Assembly (NCBI GenBank): GCA_003229755.1
Contig: QIFJ01000164.1
Location: forward strand, 1-20,687
DNA from: Pseudomonadota bacterium
GTDB taxonomy: Bacteria > BMS3Abin14
Reading direction: 5' to 3'
Length of the DNA: 20,687 nt
Below the pieces are notes generated by a model. The model was not told where the DNA came from and made no database searches. It worked only from the letters and a program-made list of their open reading frames with translations. This document shows positions 13,822 through 20,687 of the stretch, one piece after another. Both the position numbers and the translations under genes were made by a program. Position 1 is the stretch's first letter. Each line of letters begins with the position of its first letter.

Positions 13822-14591
13822 GACCCCTCCTTGAAAGAATCCAGTGCATCCCTGCCCGTGGTATCTGTTCCGCTCTTTATCATTGCCTCCGCCTTCGCGA
13901 GATCTTCCGGTCTGTCAACTCCTATGCTGGTAAAATCTTCCACATGCACAACATCAATTCTCATTCCGTTTTCGATGGCCCGGAGCTGTTCAAGTTTTTC
14001 AAGACTTTCCAGGTAGCTTTCCGGAAGCGAGACGAAGCGCAGCAGCGATTCACGTAAATAGGCATATATTCCAAGGTGGCGCAACCCCTTCATACCCTGA
14101 GCCCATCCGTGGGGAATGGATGAACGGGAAAAGTATACAGCGCGTCCGGTCGCGTCAGTCACTACCTTTACCACATCCGGATTCAGATAGTCCTCCATTG
14201 AAGTAAGCGGCGCTGCCACAGTTGCGATATCGGGAGGATCGGTGGCCCGCATGGGCCCTAGTACCGCCTCGATCACCGCTGGTTCCAGCAGGGGCTCGTC
14301 TCCCTGAACGTTGACTATAATATCGGCATCCAGGTCCCTTGCGGCTTCACCCAGCCTGTCAGAACCACTTCTGTGGTCCACAGAGGTCATTACGGCCTTC
14401 CCGCCGAACCCCTCGACTGTTTCCAGTATCCTCATGTCATCCGTTGCTACGATGACATCATCGAGAGACGAACACATGCTCGCTCTTGCGTAAACATGCT
14501 CTATGATGGGCTTACCGGCCAGGGGAGCAAGGGGTTTTCCAGGAAACCTCCTTGAGTCGAACCGGGCCGGGATGACGGCAATAGCCTTCAT
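13818..14591 (-). CDS. kdsB: 3-deoxy-manno-octulosonate cytidylyltransferase KdsB
   Basis: Activates Kdo with CTP to CMP-Kdo. The 257-residue product begins IPARFDSRRFPGKPLA, the nucleotidyltransferase signature, followed by HRSGSDRLGEAA, VNVQGDEPLLEP and VYFSRSSIPH. Length is typical (about 250). It starts 15 bp after rfaE1 and its TGA overlaps the pyrG ATG, so the enzyme and the source of its CTP are translationally linked. Confidence 0.97.
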   Translation of the reverse strand: MKAIAVIPARFDSRRFPGKPLAPLAGKPIIEHVYARASMCSSLDDVIVATDDMRILETVEGFGGKAVMTSVDHRSGSDRLGEAARDLDADIIVNVQGDEPLLEPAVIEAVLGPMRATDPPDIATVAAPLTSMEDYLNPDVVKVVTDATGRAVYFSRSSIPHGWAQGMKGLRHLGIYAYLRESLLRFVSLPESYLESLEKLEQLRAIENGMRIDVVHVEDFTSIGVDRPEDLAKAEAMIKSGTDTTGRDALDSFKEGS

Positions 14592-14606
14592 GGATTGAAT
14601 ATCACC

Positions 14607-15602
14607 TCACGATCCTTCAATCTCGCGAAACCTCGTCTTCATCTGCTCTCTGGTGATGGGAACCGTTCCAACCTCGCCAACAACCACACCGGCCGCGACA
14701 TTGGCGAGCCTGGCGCTGTCAGCCATTGACAATCCCGCTGCCAGGGCGAGTGCAAGGGTCGCAACCACGGTATCGCCCGCACCTGTCACATCATAGACCT
14801 CCCTGGCCACTGCAGGGACGTGCTGAGGCTTCTGGCCCCTGGTGAACAGGGTCATCCCCTGGTCACCCCTGGTGATTATGAGGTAAGGACACGCAAGGGT
14901 GGATATTATCCTGCTGCCGGCCTCCTCCAGGTGTTGCATGCTTCCAATAACCATTCCGGAGCCCGCCGCGGCTTCGAGGAGGTTTGGAGTGAGTACCGTA
15001 ACCCCCCTGTACATGGCGAAGTGGCTGCTTTTGGGATCCACCGCTATGGGGACAGCGGCATCATTGGCCGCGCTGACTACCTCCTTGAGCAGGGTCGGAG
15101 TAATAACCCCCTTCGCGTAATCGGAAATAACCATGGCTCCGCATTCGGGCAGAAGCGAAATGACCATTCCCAGGATAATTGCCTCCGTTTCCTTTCCCAC
15201 AGGTGATGTTTCCTCCCTGTCAAAGCGAACCACCTGCTGATTATGTGCAATTATCCTTGTTTTGATGGTAGTAGGACGTTCCCCGTCCAGTATTACACCC
15301 CTTGCCCCGACACTCTTTTTATCAAACTCGCGGACAAGCCATCGGCCCATCTGGTCGTCTCCCGCTATCCCGCAGATCTCTACCGCTCCACCGAGGGAGA
15401 TGATATTGTTGACAACATTGGCTGCCCCGCCAAGGCGCAGTGTCTCCTGCTTGACTCCCACCACCGGCACAGGAGCCTCAGGGGATACTCGGGATACGTC
15501 TCCCCAGATATACTGATCGATCATCAGATCTCCCACAACGAGGACCTTTTTCCCCTTCATTTTAGAGAGGAACTTTTCTCCGTTAACTATGATCCTGTCC
15601 AT
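14607..15602 (-). CDS. rfaE1: D-glycero-beta-D-manno-heptose-7-phosphate kinase (RfaE1/HldE kinase domain)
   Basis: PfkB/ribokinase-family kinase that makes heptose-1,7-bisphosphate for ADP-heptose, the LPS inner-core donor. The 331-residue protein has VGDLMIDQYIWGDVSRVSPEAPVP, LGGAANVVNNI and the catalytic DVTGAGDTVVA near the C-terminus. It lacks the C-terminal cytidylyltransferase domain of E. coli HldE, so a separate rfaE2 should exist elsewhere. The start at 15602 has GAGGG 4 nt upstream. It is the first gene after the 155-bp gap and probably leads the Kdo operon. Confidence 0.93.
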   Translation of the reverse strand: MDRIIVNGEKFLSKMKGKKVLVVGDLMIDQYIWGDVSRVSPEAPVPVVGVKQETLRLGGAANVVNNIISLGGAVEICGIAGDDQMGRWLVREFDKKSVGARGVILDGERPTTIKTRIIAHNQQVVRFDREETSPVGKETEAIILGMVISLLPECGAMVISDYAKGVITPTLLKEVVSAANDAAVPIAVDPKSSHFAMYRGVTVLTPNLLEAAAGSGMVIGSMQHLEEAGSRIISTLACPYLIITRGDQGMTLFTRGQKPQHVPAVAREVYDVTGAGDTVVATLALALAAGLSMADSARLANVAAGVVVGEVGTVPITREQMKTRFREIEGS

Positions 15603-15757
15603 AAAACCCTCTCATATGTGCCAGCAGATTAAAAAGCTCAGACCCTGAAAAAACTCGGGTCGTAAAAAGTCTATACATGGCTTTTTACTCAAACATTAAG
15701 CTTTTAATTTACATTTATTAGTAAAGTCTTTGCAAGACCTTCGGCAGCAATAACTGC
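15603..15757 (-). promoter_or_regulatory. AT-rich leader region before rfaE1, possible promoter and weak stem-loops
   Basis: This gap separates the glycosyltransferase genes from the Kdo/heptose genes. It contains an 8-bp palindrome, GTAAAAAG (15662-15669) and CTTTTTAC (15681-15688), and GACCC / GGGTC (15641-15645 / 15657-15661) followed on the minus strand by TTTTT at 15635-15631, which resembles a weak terminator or attenuator. A possible promoter, TTGCAA with TAAATT at 18-bp spacing, lies near the upstream end. None is strong alone. Confidence 0.35.
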
Positions 15758-16858
15758 TCAGGAAGCCACTTCCCTGTAAATATCAAGAGTCTTTTGCATA
15801 GACCACTCTATCGTGAACCCCTCTTCCAGGGACTTTTTCCCTCCGTAAACAAGGTTCTGGGCATAATCCCTATTTTCGAGCACCCTGCCTATCGCTGAAG
15901 CAAGCTCTTCCGGATGGCCGGGAGGCGTGAGTATACCGTTCACTCCGTCAATTACCATCTCTGGGATACCACCCACTGGAGTCGAGATGAGGGGTGTTCC
16001 GGCTGCCCACGCCTGAGGTATGACCTGGGGAGCGCCTTCAAAATTCCTGGAGGCCAGTACCATTACATCGGAACAGCTCATTAACTCAGGAATGTCATCC
16101 CTGAAACCAGCAAACAAAACGTTTTCAGTCATTGCAACATCTTCAGTGATCCTCTCCAGCCTTGACTTATCTACACCATCTCCCACCAGGAGCAAAGTTA
16201 GATCCGGGTAGGTGCTTTTCAGTAGTGAACAAGCCCGAACAAGATCTTCCTGGCCCTTCCATGCACGGAGGATCGCCACGCACAGGACAATGCGGCGGCC
16301 CTCAAGACCCAATTTTTCCTTTGTCCTTTCTGGTGACTCGTTTACCGTGAACTCATCTGCATCCACACCAAGTGGTATTGATGAAACTCTTTCCGGCCTG
16401 CAGCCTGCCACCTCGATGAGCTGTTGTCTTACGATCTCCCCTCTTGTTATGAGCCTGTCGGTCAGCTTGTTGTACAGGAAGGTTACTGCCCGGATCTTCC
16501 TCGGTTCTACGCTGTTGTGTCTCGTCCTGACAACCGGAATGCGCAGAAACCTGGCTGCGAGCCCGAATATCCAGTGGTCCTGGGCACTGTGGCAGTGTAC
16601 AACATGGGGGCGGTATCCAAGAAGCAGAAGGAGAGCTTTAGCCATCGTAAAGGGCGACAGGGCTGCCTTCCTCATTCCAGGCACACTTCTGAAGGGGACA
16701 TTCTCGTTCATACATCTTTCGGAGATCCTGCTGCCCGGCTGGCAGGCTATAACGACATCATGGCCAGTCTCCAACAGGTACTTCGCCTCCCTGACAGTGC
16801 CGATCTCCTGTCCGCCAAACTCCATCTGGGACTCTGTGTGGATTATCCTCAACTTCAT
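15758..16858 (-). CDS. Glycosyltransferase family 4 (GT-B)
   Basis: Retaining GT-B glycosyltransferase, probably adding a sugar to LPS core or another surface glycan. The 366-residue product has the N-terminal acceptor domain opening IIHTESQMEFGGQE with VVHCHSAQDHW, and the C-terminal donor domain with VAILRAWKGQEDLVRA, LLLVGDGVDKSRLERI and EGAPQVIPQAWAAGTPLIST. In that last motif the second Glu of the usual E-x7-E is Gln, a variant I believe occurs in some GT4 subfamilies. The start overlaps the stop of the upstream GT39 gene as TAATG. Donor and acceptor are unknown. Confidence 0.9.
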   Translation of the reverse strand: MKLRIIHTESQMEFGGQEIGTVREAKYLLETGHDVVIACQPGSRISERCMNENVPFRSVPGMRKAALSPFTMAKALLLLLGYRPHVVHCHSAQDHWIFGLAARFLRIPVVRTRHNSVEPRKIRAVTFLYNKLTDRLITRGEIVRQQLIEVAGCRPERVSSIPLGVDADEFTVNESPERTKEKLGLEGRRIVLCVAILRAWKGQEDLVRACSLLKSTYPDLTLLLVGDGVDKSRLERITEDVAMTENVLFAGFRDDIPELMSCSDVMVLASRNFEGAPQVIPQAWAAGTPLISTPVGGIPEMVIDGVNGILTPPGHPEELASAIGRVLENRDYAQNLVYGGKKSLEEGFTIEWSMQKTLDIYREVAS

Positions 16859-18546
16859 TATGGAACACGAATCAGGTAGTAGTTATCCCTCGGAAGCCTT
16901 CTGAGAAGATCTCCGTTCCTCATTGATTCAGGAATGCTCACATTTTTCCCCCTCGAGTAGTTGAAGGAAGCAGCTACTATCACAGGAGTCCCCTCGAGGC
17001 TCTCCATTTCTTCTTCGGTCACAACCTTATGAGTTATATCCCTGTTATCATCCCTGGCTGCCATTACGGCACGATTTCCGAAAAAGTAAAGGGTCCCTGA
17101 AAACAGATCTCTCCTTAAGGCAGAGTAACTTAATCTTGAGCCTGCCGGAAGACGGTAAGTCTCCTTGGCAAGGTCGGCCATGGGACTTCTCTTGAGCGTT
17201 CCCTGAAAGATCAGGGTTGAAAAAGTAAACGTAAGTACCATTCCCACTGATACCACTGCAGTTAATGCCTCCGGATGCGCCTGCAGCCCCGGATTCTGTA
17301 GAAGAAACATCAGGCCGGCACAACATATTATGTATATACCCACCATTACATAAAGGCTCACCGTTGCGTCAAGCCGTACGGCCGCAAGCAGGATGACACT
17401 CAGTATTATGAAAACAGCAAAGGCAAAGGCCATCATTGCCTTAAGTGCCCTTTTCACTGTTGATTCAAGCTTCAGGGACTTGAAACCAGCTACCAGATAG
17501 TCAGAAAGAATAATGGCTACGAACGGCAGGGCCGGAACCATATACCTGGTTCGCTTTGTGTCGATAAGCAGGCCGTAAAAAAACAGCGTAGTCGCCAGAC
17601 CGCACCAGGATATCAAACGAGGAGCCCTGCTTTTGGCAGGTGAGATCCTCATGGCAGCAATAAAAATAACCAGCAGGGTCCACGGATATCCGGATTCGGT
17701 AAGCCTCCGGATATACCACAATGTGTTTTTCAGCCTTACCCAGAAGAAACCGTCCATCCGCCTTACAACTTCGTTACCCAGCTGGTCCTCCAGAAAAACA
17801 GGCCAGAATCGAATTCCCATATACACGTACCACCATCCGGTTACTGCAGACATTATCAGGATGGCGAGAAGGATCTGCCCAGTTGATGGTATCCTGTATT
17901 CCCTCTTCCTGCCTGCCAGTAACAGGGGTACCATTGTCAGCACGGCCAGCACCAGAGCAACGGGACCTTTTGTTAAACCGGCAAGGCCGAAGGCAAATGC
18001 TGCTGTATAGAAACTGCCATTACTTCCCTTGCCCTGTAGAAATTCTGAAACGAGACAGAACCCCGCTATCATAGCGGCCGTCATGGTCATGTCGGTGATA
18101 CTCACCTTTCCGTGAAAGTAGAAGAGGTAGAGGCTTGCCAGAATATAGACAGCCGTAAATCCTTCGAGGGGCCGGACTCCCCTCTCGCTGGTTAACCTGA
18201 AGGTGAAGTACAGGGCGATCGCCGCCGAAACAAGTGCCGGAACTCTGGAAGCGAAGAGGCTCATACCAAAGACCTTGTAGGAAAGAAGTACTAGCCAGTA
18301 GAAGAAGATGGGCTTGGGAAACCTGGGCGAACCGTCTGCGTAGGTTGGGGTGAGGAGCGATCCTCCCTGTTCCATATGATCAGCGGCGATCATATAGTAG
18401 GGTTCATCCTCCGCCCACTCATGGACACTTCCCATAGTCAATACGCTTAACAGGAATATCGCGGCTATAAACAGAATATGCAGTCTGGGGTTGACCATCG
18501 GCCCGTTAATGCCCTTTCCCCCATAAAGCAAGGCTGATGACAGCAT
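16858..18546 (-). CDS. GT39/ArnT-like membrane glycosyltransferase
   Basis: Polytopic GT-C enzyme that transfers a sugar from a polyprenyl-phosphate carrier to a lipid or protein acceptor on the periplasmic side. About 560 residues with a transmembrane anchor near the N-terminus, then the first loop with the acidic motif EWAEDEPYYMIAADHM (the ArnT/PMT catalytic Asp-Glu), FPKPIFFYW, and GLAGLTKGPVALVLA in a later membrane segment. About ten or more hydrophobic helices are visible before a short C-terminal soluble domain. Start choice is open: GTG 18558, ATG 18546 (GGGAG 11 nt upstream) or ATG 18498. ArnT itself adds aminoarabinose to lipid A; whether this one does is unknown. Confidence 0.85.
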   Translation of the reverse strand: MLSSALLYGGKGINGPMVNPRLHILFIAAIFLLSVLTMGSVHEWAEDEPYYMIAADHMEQGGSLLTPTYADGSPRFPKPIFFYWLVLLSYKVFGMSLFASRVPALVSAAIALYFTFRLTSERGVRPLEGFTAVYILASLYLFYFHGKVSITDMTMTAAMIAGFCLVSEFLQGKGSNGSFYTAAFAFGLAGLTKGPVALVLAVLTMVPLLLAGRKREYRIPSTGQILLAILIMSAVTGWWYVYMGIRFWPVFLEDQLGNEVVRRMDGFFWVRLKNTLWYIRRLTESGYPWTLLVIFIAAMRISPAKSRAPRLISWCGLATTLFFYGLLIDTKRTRYMVPALPFVAIILSDYLVAGFKSLKLESTVKRALKAMMAFAFAVFIILSVILLAAVRLDATVSLYVMVGIYIICCAGLMFLLQNPGLQAHPEALTAVVSVGMVLTFTFSTLIFQGTLKRSPMADLAKETYRLPAGSRLSYSALRRDLFSGTLYFFGNRAVMAARDDNRDITHKVVTEEEMESLEGTPVIVAASFNYSRGKNVSIPESMRNGDLLRRLPRDNYYLIRVP

Positions 18547-18567
18547 GAAACCGGTCACTCCCGAAAC

Positions 18568-19806
18568 TCATCGGACAAGTTCCATCAATCGATCCACGGA
18601 AGAAGAAAGGGTGATCGAGGGCTCAGCTCCCGCTGGTTCCGTTAATTTACCTTCCCTGAAATCTTCGACTATCTTCATCAGAGCGGAGGCGATAGAGGAT
18701 GGATCCTCTATTTCGGCTGAAAGGTGACCGTGGGACCTCAGGATGCTGGTAAGTTCAGGGTTCCGAAATACCAGACCCAGAACCAGCTTCCCGGTCAGAA
18801 GATACTCGTAAACTTTTGAGGGGATAGTTTCCCGCGAAACATCATCGGCGTTCTGGATCAGAAGGAGAACGTGGGCATCCCCCATTTTAGTGAGGGCCTC
18901 ATCATGGGGAACCCTTCCCGCGAACACTATCCGGTCCCCGGCCGGTCCAGAACTCGTTATTACTTCCCTTGAAGTAAAACCGTATTGCATAACCTTTATC
19001 AGGGACTCGGAATCAGGGTCCCGTTCTCTCAAGAGATCCATACCTGTGATCATCGCATCAAGGTTCCTCGTCCCTGCCAGTGTGCCAATGTGAGCAATGA
19101 TAATTCCATTGTCCTGAGGAACATTCGTATGAATTGCCTGAGCGGATGGTGCACCAGGATAGATGACTGCCGTCCTTCCTTTAAAGCTGACCCTGTCCCG
19201 GGCTCTCTTCCTGGCTCCCTCGGTAACGTATACAGCGGCATCAGCATGTTGCGCGACGGAATCCTCGATCCTGATAAAATGTTTTCTCTCTGGATCGCTC
19301 CTGTATGTGGTGGGGTGCAGTATGGGATCCTGAAATTCGGCGATCCACTTTGCACCGCTGGCCTTTTTTACCGCCCAGGCAACCAGATGGGCACTTGCCG
19401 GCCCACCAGTGGAATAGACAACTTCCGGGCGGAATTCCCGGGCAATTTTTCTACCTTCCCTGGAAGCGGAAAGATACCACGACCAGGTGGGATCAAAGCG
19501 CAAAAAGATCTTTTCAAGGGCATAAAAGGGAAATAGCAAGAGAATGAAAAGGGACTTTAATAGAATGTTTACAGCATTTCTTTTTCTCTTTCTGAAGACA
19601 TGCCGGACCTCGAAGCGGATCCCGGACGGAAATAGTGAGATAACACGCCTGACAAGGCCATGGTCACTTTTCGCGGCCATGGAAGACAGAACCCGGACTT
19701 CAACAGACCTTGACAGCAGTTCCTTTATCCGCATGTCAGCATGGATCGAAGCAGCCATTCCGTCCACCCCCGTGAAGTAAGAGACCACAAGCCACCGCTC
19801 CTCCAT
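18568..19806 (-). CDS. GT-B glycosyltransferase
   Basis: Probable sugar transferase for the same surface glycan as its neighbours. The 412-residue protein has an N-terminal Rossmann-type region (WLVVSYFTGVDGMAASIHA), a membrane-associated hydrophobic patch near 85-100, the interdomain stretch STGGPASAHLVAWAVKKASG and WIAEFQDPILH, and a donor domain with IIAHIGTLAGTRNLD, RIVFAGRVPHDEAL and an intact E-x7-E in ETIPSKVYEYLLTGK. The pattern fits GT4-like enzymes that take nucleotide sugars. It starts 42 bp after the partial upstream gene. Confidence 0.82.
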   Translation of the reverse strand: MEERWLVVSYFTGVDGMAASIHADMRIKELLSRSVEVRVLSSMAAKSDHGLVRRVISLFPSGIRFEVRHVFRKRKRNAVNILLKSLFILLLFPFYALEKIFLRFDPTWSWYLSASREGRKIAREFRPEVVYSTGGPASAHLVAWAVKKASGAKWIAEFQDPILHPTTYRSDPERKHFIRIEDSVAQHADAAVYVTEGARKRARDRVSFKGRTAVIYPGAPSAQAIHTNVPQDNGIIIAHIGTLAGTRNLDAMITGMDLLRERDPDSESLIKVMQYGFTSREVITSSGPAGDRIVFAGRVPHDEALTKMGDAHVLLLIQNADDVSRETIPSKVYEYLLTGKLVLGLVFRNPELTSILRSHGHLSAEIEDPSSIASALMKIVEDFREGKLTEPAGAEPSITLSSSVDRLMELVR

Positions 19807-19834
19807 GTACGTAGCGCCTCTCTTTCTTATCTTT

Positions 19835-19864
19835 CCACCGGGCGGTGTTTAACCACCGGGCGGT
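19835..19864. repeat. 12-bp direct repeat at the end of the partial glycosyltransferase gene
   Basis: CCACCGGGCGGT occurs at 19835-19846 and again at 19853-19864, an 18-bp period. The second copy encodes the last residues before the TAA at 19849-19851 and the first lies just past it. Each copy contains CACC-GGGC-GGTG, a small stem-loop. It looks like a recent short duplication. Confidence 0.6.
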
Positions 19865-20687
19865 TCATCCGCAGTCAGGTATAACAGAAGATGATCAGAA
19901 CTGAGCTCCTGCCGCAAAACAGTGCCCGCCGCAGTGGCGCGTGCCGAATACAAACTGTAATTCGCCCGGACAACCTCCACAGCTTCCATCAGAGATCCTG
20001 CGGAAAGATCATCCACAGCGATCCCTGCTTCGAAACGTCGGACAGTGTCTGCCATCCAGGTGCCTGAGGGTACTATAACAGGGCAGCCCATGGACAGCGA
20101 ATCCAGAGTCACGCCGCTGATCCTGTCTATAAAATCTTCGCGGTCGTAGGGCTGCAGGCAAATAGCTCCCTTAAAGATCCCCTCGTAGGCGTTCTCGCTC
20201 AATGTCTCAGGAAACTCCTCCAGCCATGGGTATCCGATGTTCCTTAACCTTTCCAGATCCTCATTTGTTTCCCTGTCGTGGCGATTATAATGGTCGGGCG
20301 AAGTCTGAACTTTAATGTGTATCTGGTCATGACTTGTTGACAGCATCTCAACAAGGTCTACGATCAGGCCGAATCCTTTATCTTTTCTGGCAGCACCCGC
20401 GAACAGAAGGCCGGAAAACTCGTCAGAGGGCAAGGCTGCCCTGCGAGCGCTGATGGGATAAGGAACAACGAAAGCCCGGGAAAAACCGCAATTCTTCAGA
20501 TCCCTTACAACTGTCTCTGTTGGACCAAGTACCTCGATATGCGGATAGCGCCGGGCGACCTTGCGAAAGAGGGCAGTCTTGGACGGTGAGAGGCGGAGCC
20601 AGTGAAAATACATGAACACTTTCTTCGGGGGTATATTTACTCCTGCTGCGAGATCAAGAAGAATGAGGTCCGTCCTGCCGGAAGTGG
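19849..20687 (-). CDS. Glycosyltransferase, N-terminus beyond the window
   Basis: The frame is open to the right edge: upstream of the GTG at 20619 it continues through DLILLDLAAGVNIPPKK, so the true start is outside the window and the visible 279 residues are the C-terminal part. Recognisable GT-B features are MYFHWLRLSPSKTALFRKVA (acceptor domain), GPTETVVRDLKNCG, GLLFAGAARKDKGF at the donor-domain entry, and DRISGVTLDSLSMGCPVIVP, which stands where GT4 enzymes have their donor-binding motif. Family assignment is moderate; the substrate is unknown. It is first of the four glycosyltransferase genes seen. Confidence 0.75.
   Translation of the reverse strand, partial: TSGRTDLILLDLAAGVNIPPKKVFMYFHWLRLSPSKTALFRKVARRYPHIEVLGPTETVVRDLKNCGFSRAFVVPYPISARRAALPSDEFSGLLFAGAARKDKGFGLIVDLVEMLSTSHDQIHIKVQTSPDHYNRHDRETNEDLERLRNIGYPWLEEFPETLSENAYEGIFKGAICLQPYDREDFIDRISGVTLDSLSMGCPVIVPSGTWMADTVRRFEAGIAVDDLSAGSLMEAVEVVRANYSLYSARATAAGTVLRQELSSDHLLLYLTADEPPGG

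Noticed and set aside
15662..15688. Intrinsic terminator at GTAAAAAG / CTTTTTAC
   Set aside because: The stem is almost all A-T and lacks a GC-rich part; kept only as a palindrome in the leader region.
16212..16904. Plus-strand open frame of 230 codons
   Set aside because: It lies opposite the well-supported GT4 gene and shows no family motif; a shadow frame.

Overview
The window is a dense stretch of housekeeping genes from a Gram-negative bacterium. Every recognisable gene lies on the minus strand, so the biological reading direction runs from position 20687 down to 1. The cell makes lipopolysaccharide (Kdo and heptose genes, Lpt export genes). It also carries HPr kinase/phosphorylase (HprK) beside a complete mannose-family PTS permease. 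In proteobacteria that combination points to a deltaproteobacterial lineage (Desulfobacterota or a relative). This placement is an inference from gene content and order, not from a marker-gene search.

In transcription order: (1) positions 20687-15758 hold four envelope glycosyltransferase genes: a GT-B enzyme cut by the window edge, a second GT-B enzyme, a GT39/ArnT-like membrane glycosyltransferase and a GT4 enzyme. They probably build LPS core or another surface glycan. (2) After a 155-bp AT-rich gap, positions 15602-9816 hold rfaE1, kdsB, pyrG, kdsA, kdsD and kdsC. This is a nearly complete route to CMP-Kdo, with CTP synthase supplying the CTP, plus the heptose kinase. (3) After a 347-bp repeat-filled gap come lptC, lptA and lptB (LPS export), then rpoN (sigma-54). 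(4) After a second repeat-filled gap come hpf (long form) and ptsN, then a third gap, then hprK, rapZ, EIIA, EIIB, EIIC, EIID and HPr of the mannose PTS family. (5) metK begins at the left edge.

The order kdsD-kdsC-lptC-lptA-lptB-rpoN-hpf-ptsN-rapZ-HPr matches the E. coli yrb/rpoN region. Here hprK is inserted before rapZ, a full EIIABCD permease sits between rapZ and HPr, and HPr takes the place of NPr. Most junctions are ATGA overlaps or gaps of a few bases, so translation is probably coupled along large parts of the cluster. No ptsI (Enzyme I) is present here.

The main oddities are non-coding or at gene junctions. Three intergenic gaps each carry a tandem array of a different 7-bp word (TTGGAAC, CCAANGA, TATAGCC), starting 5-24 bp past a stop codon, two of them with an inverted partner across an AT-rich loop. 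The end of hprK reads 74 bp into rapZ, but an A AAA AAC slippery heptamer (or a single missing A) would instead end it at an ATGA junction with rapZ. I found no tRNA, rRNA, CRISPR array or insertion sequence, and no wholly new multi-gene system.
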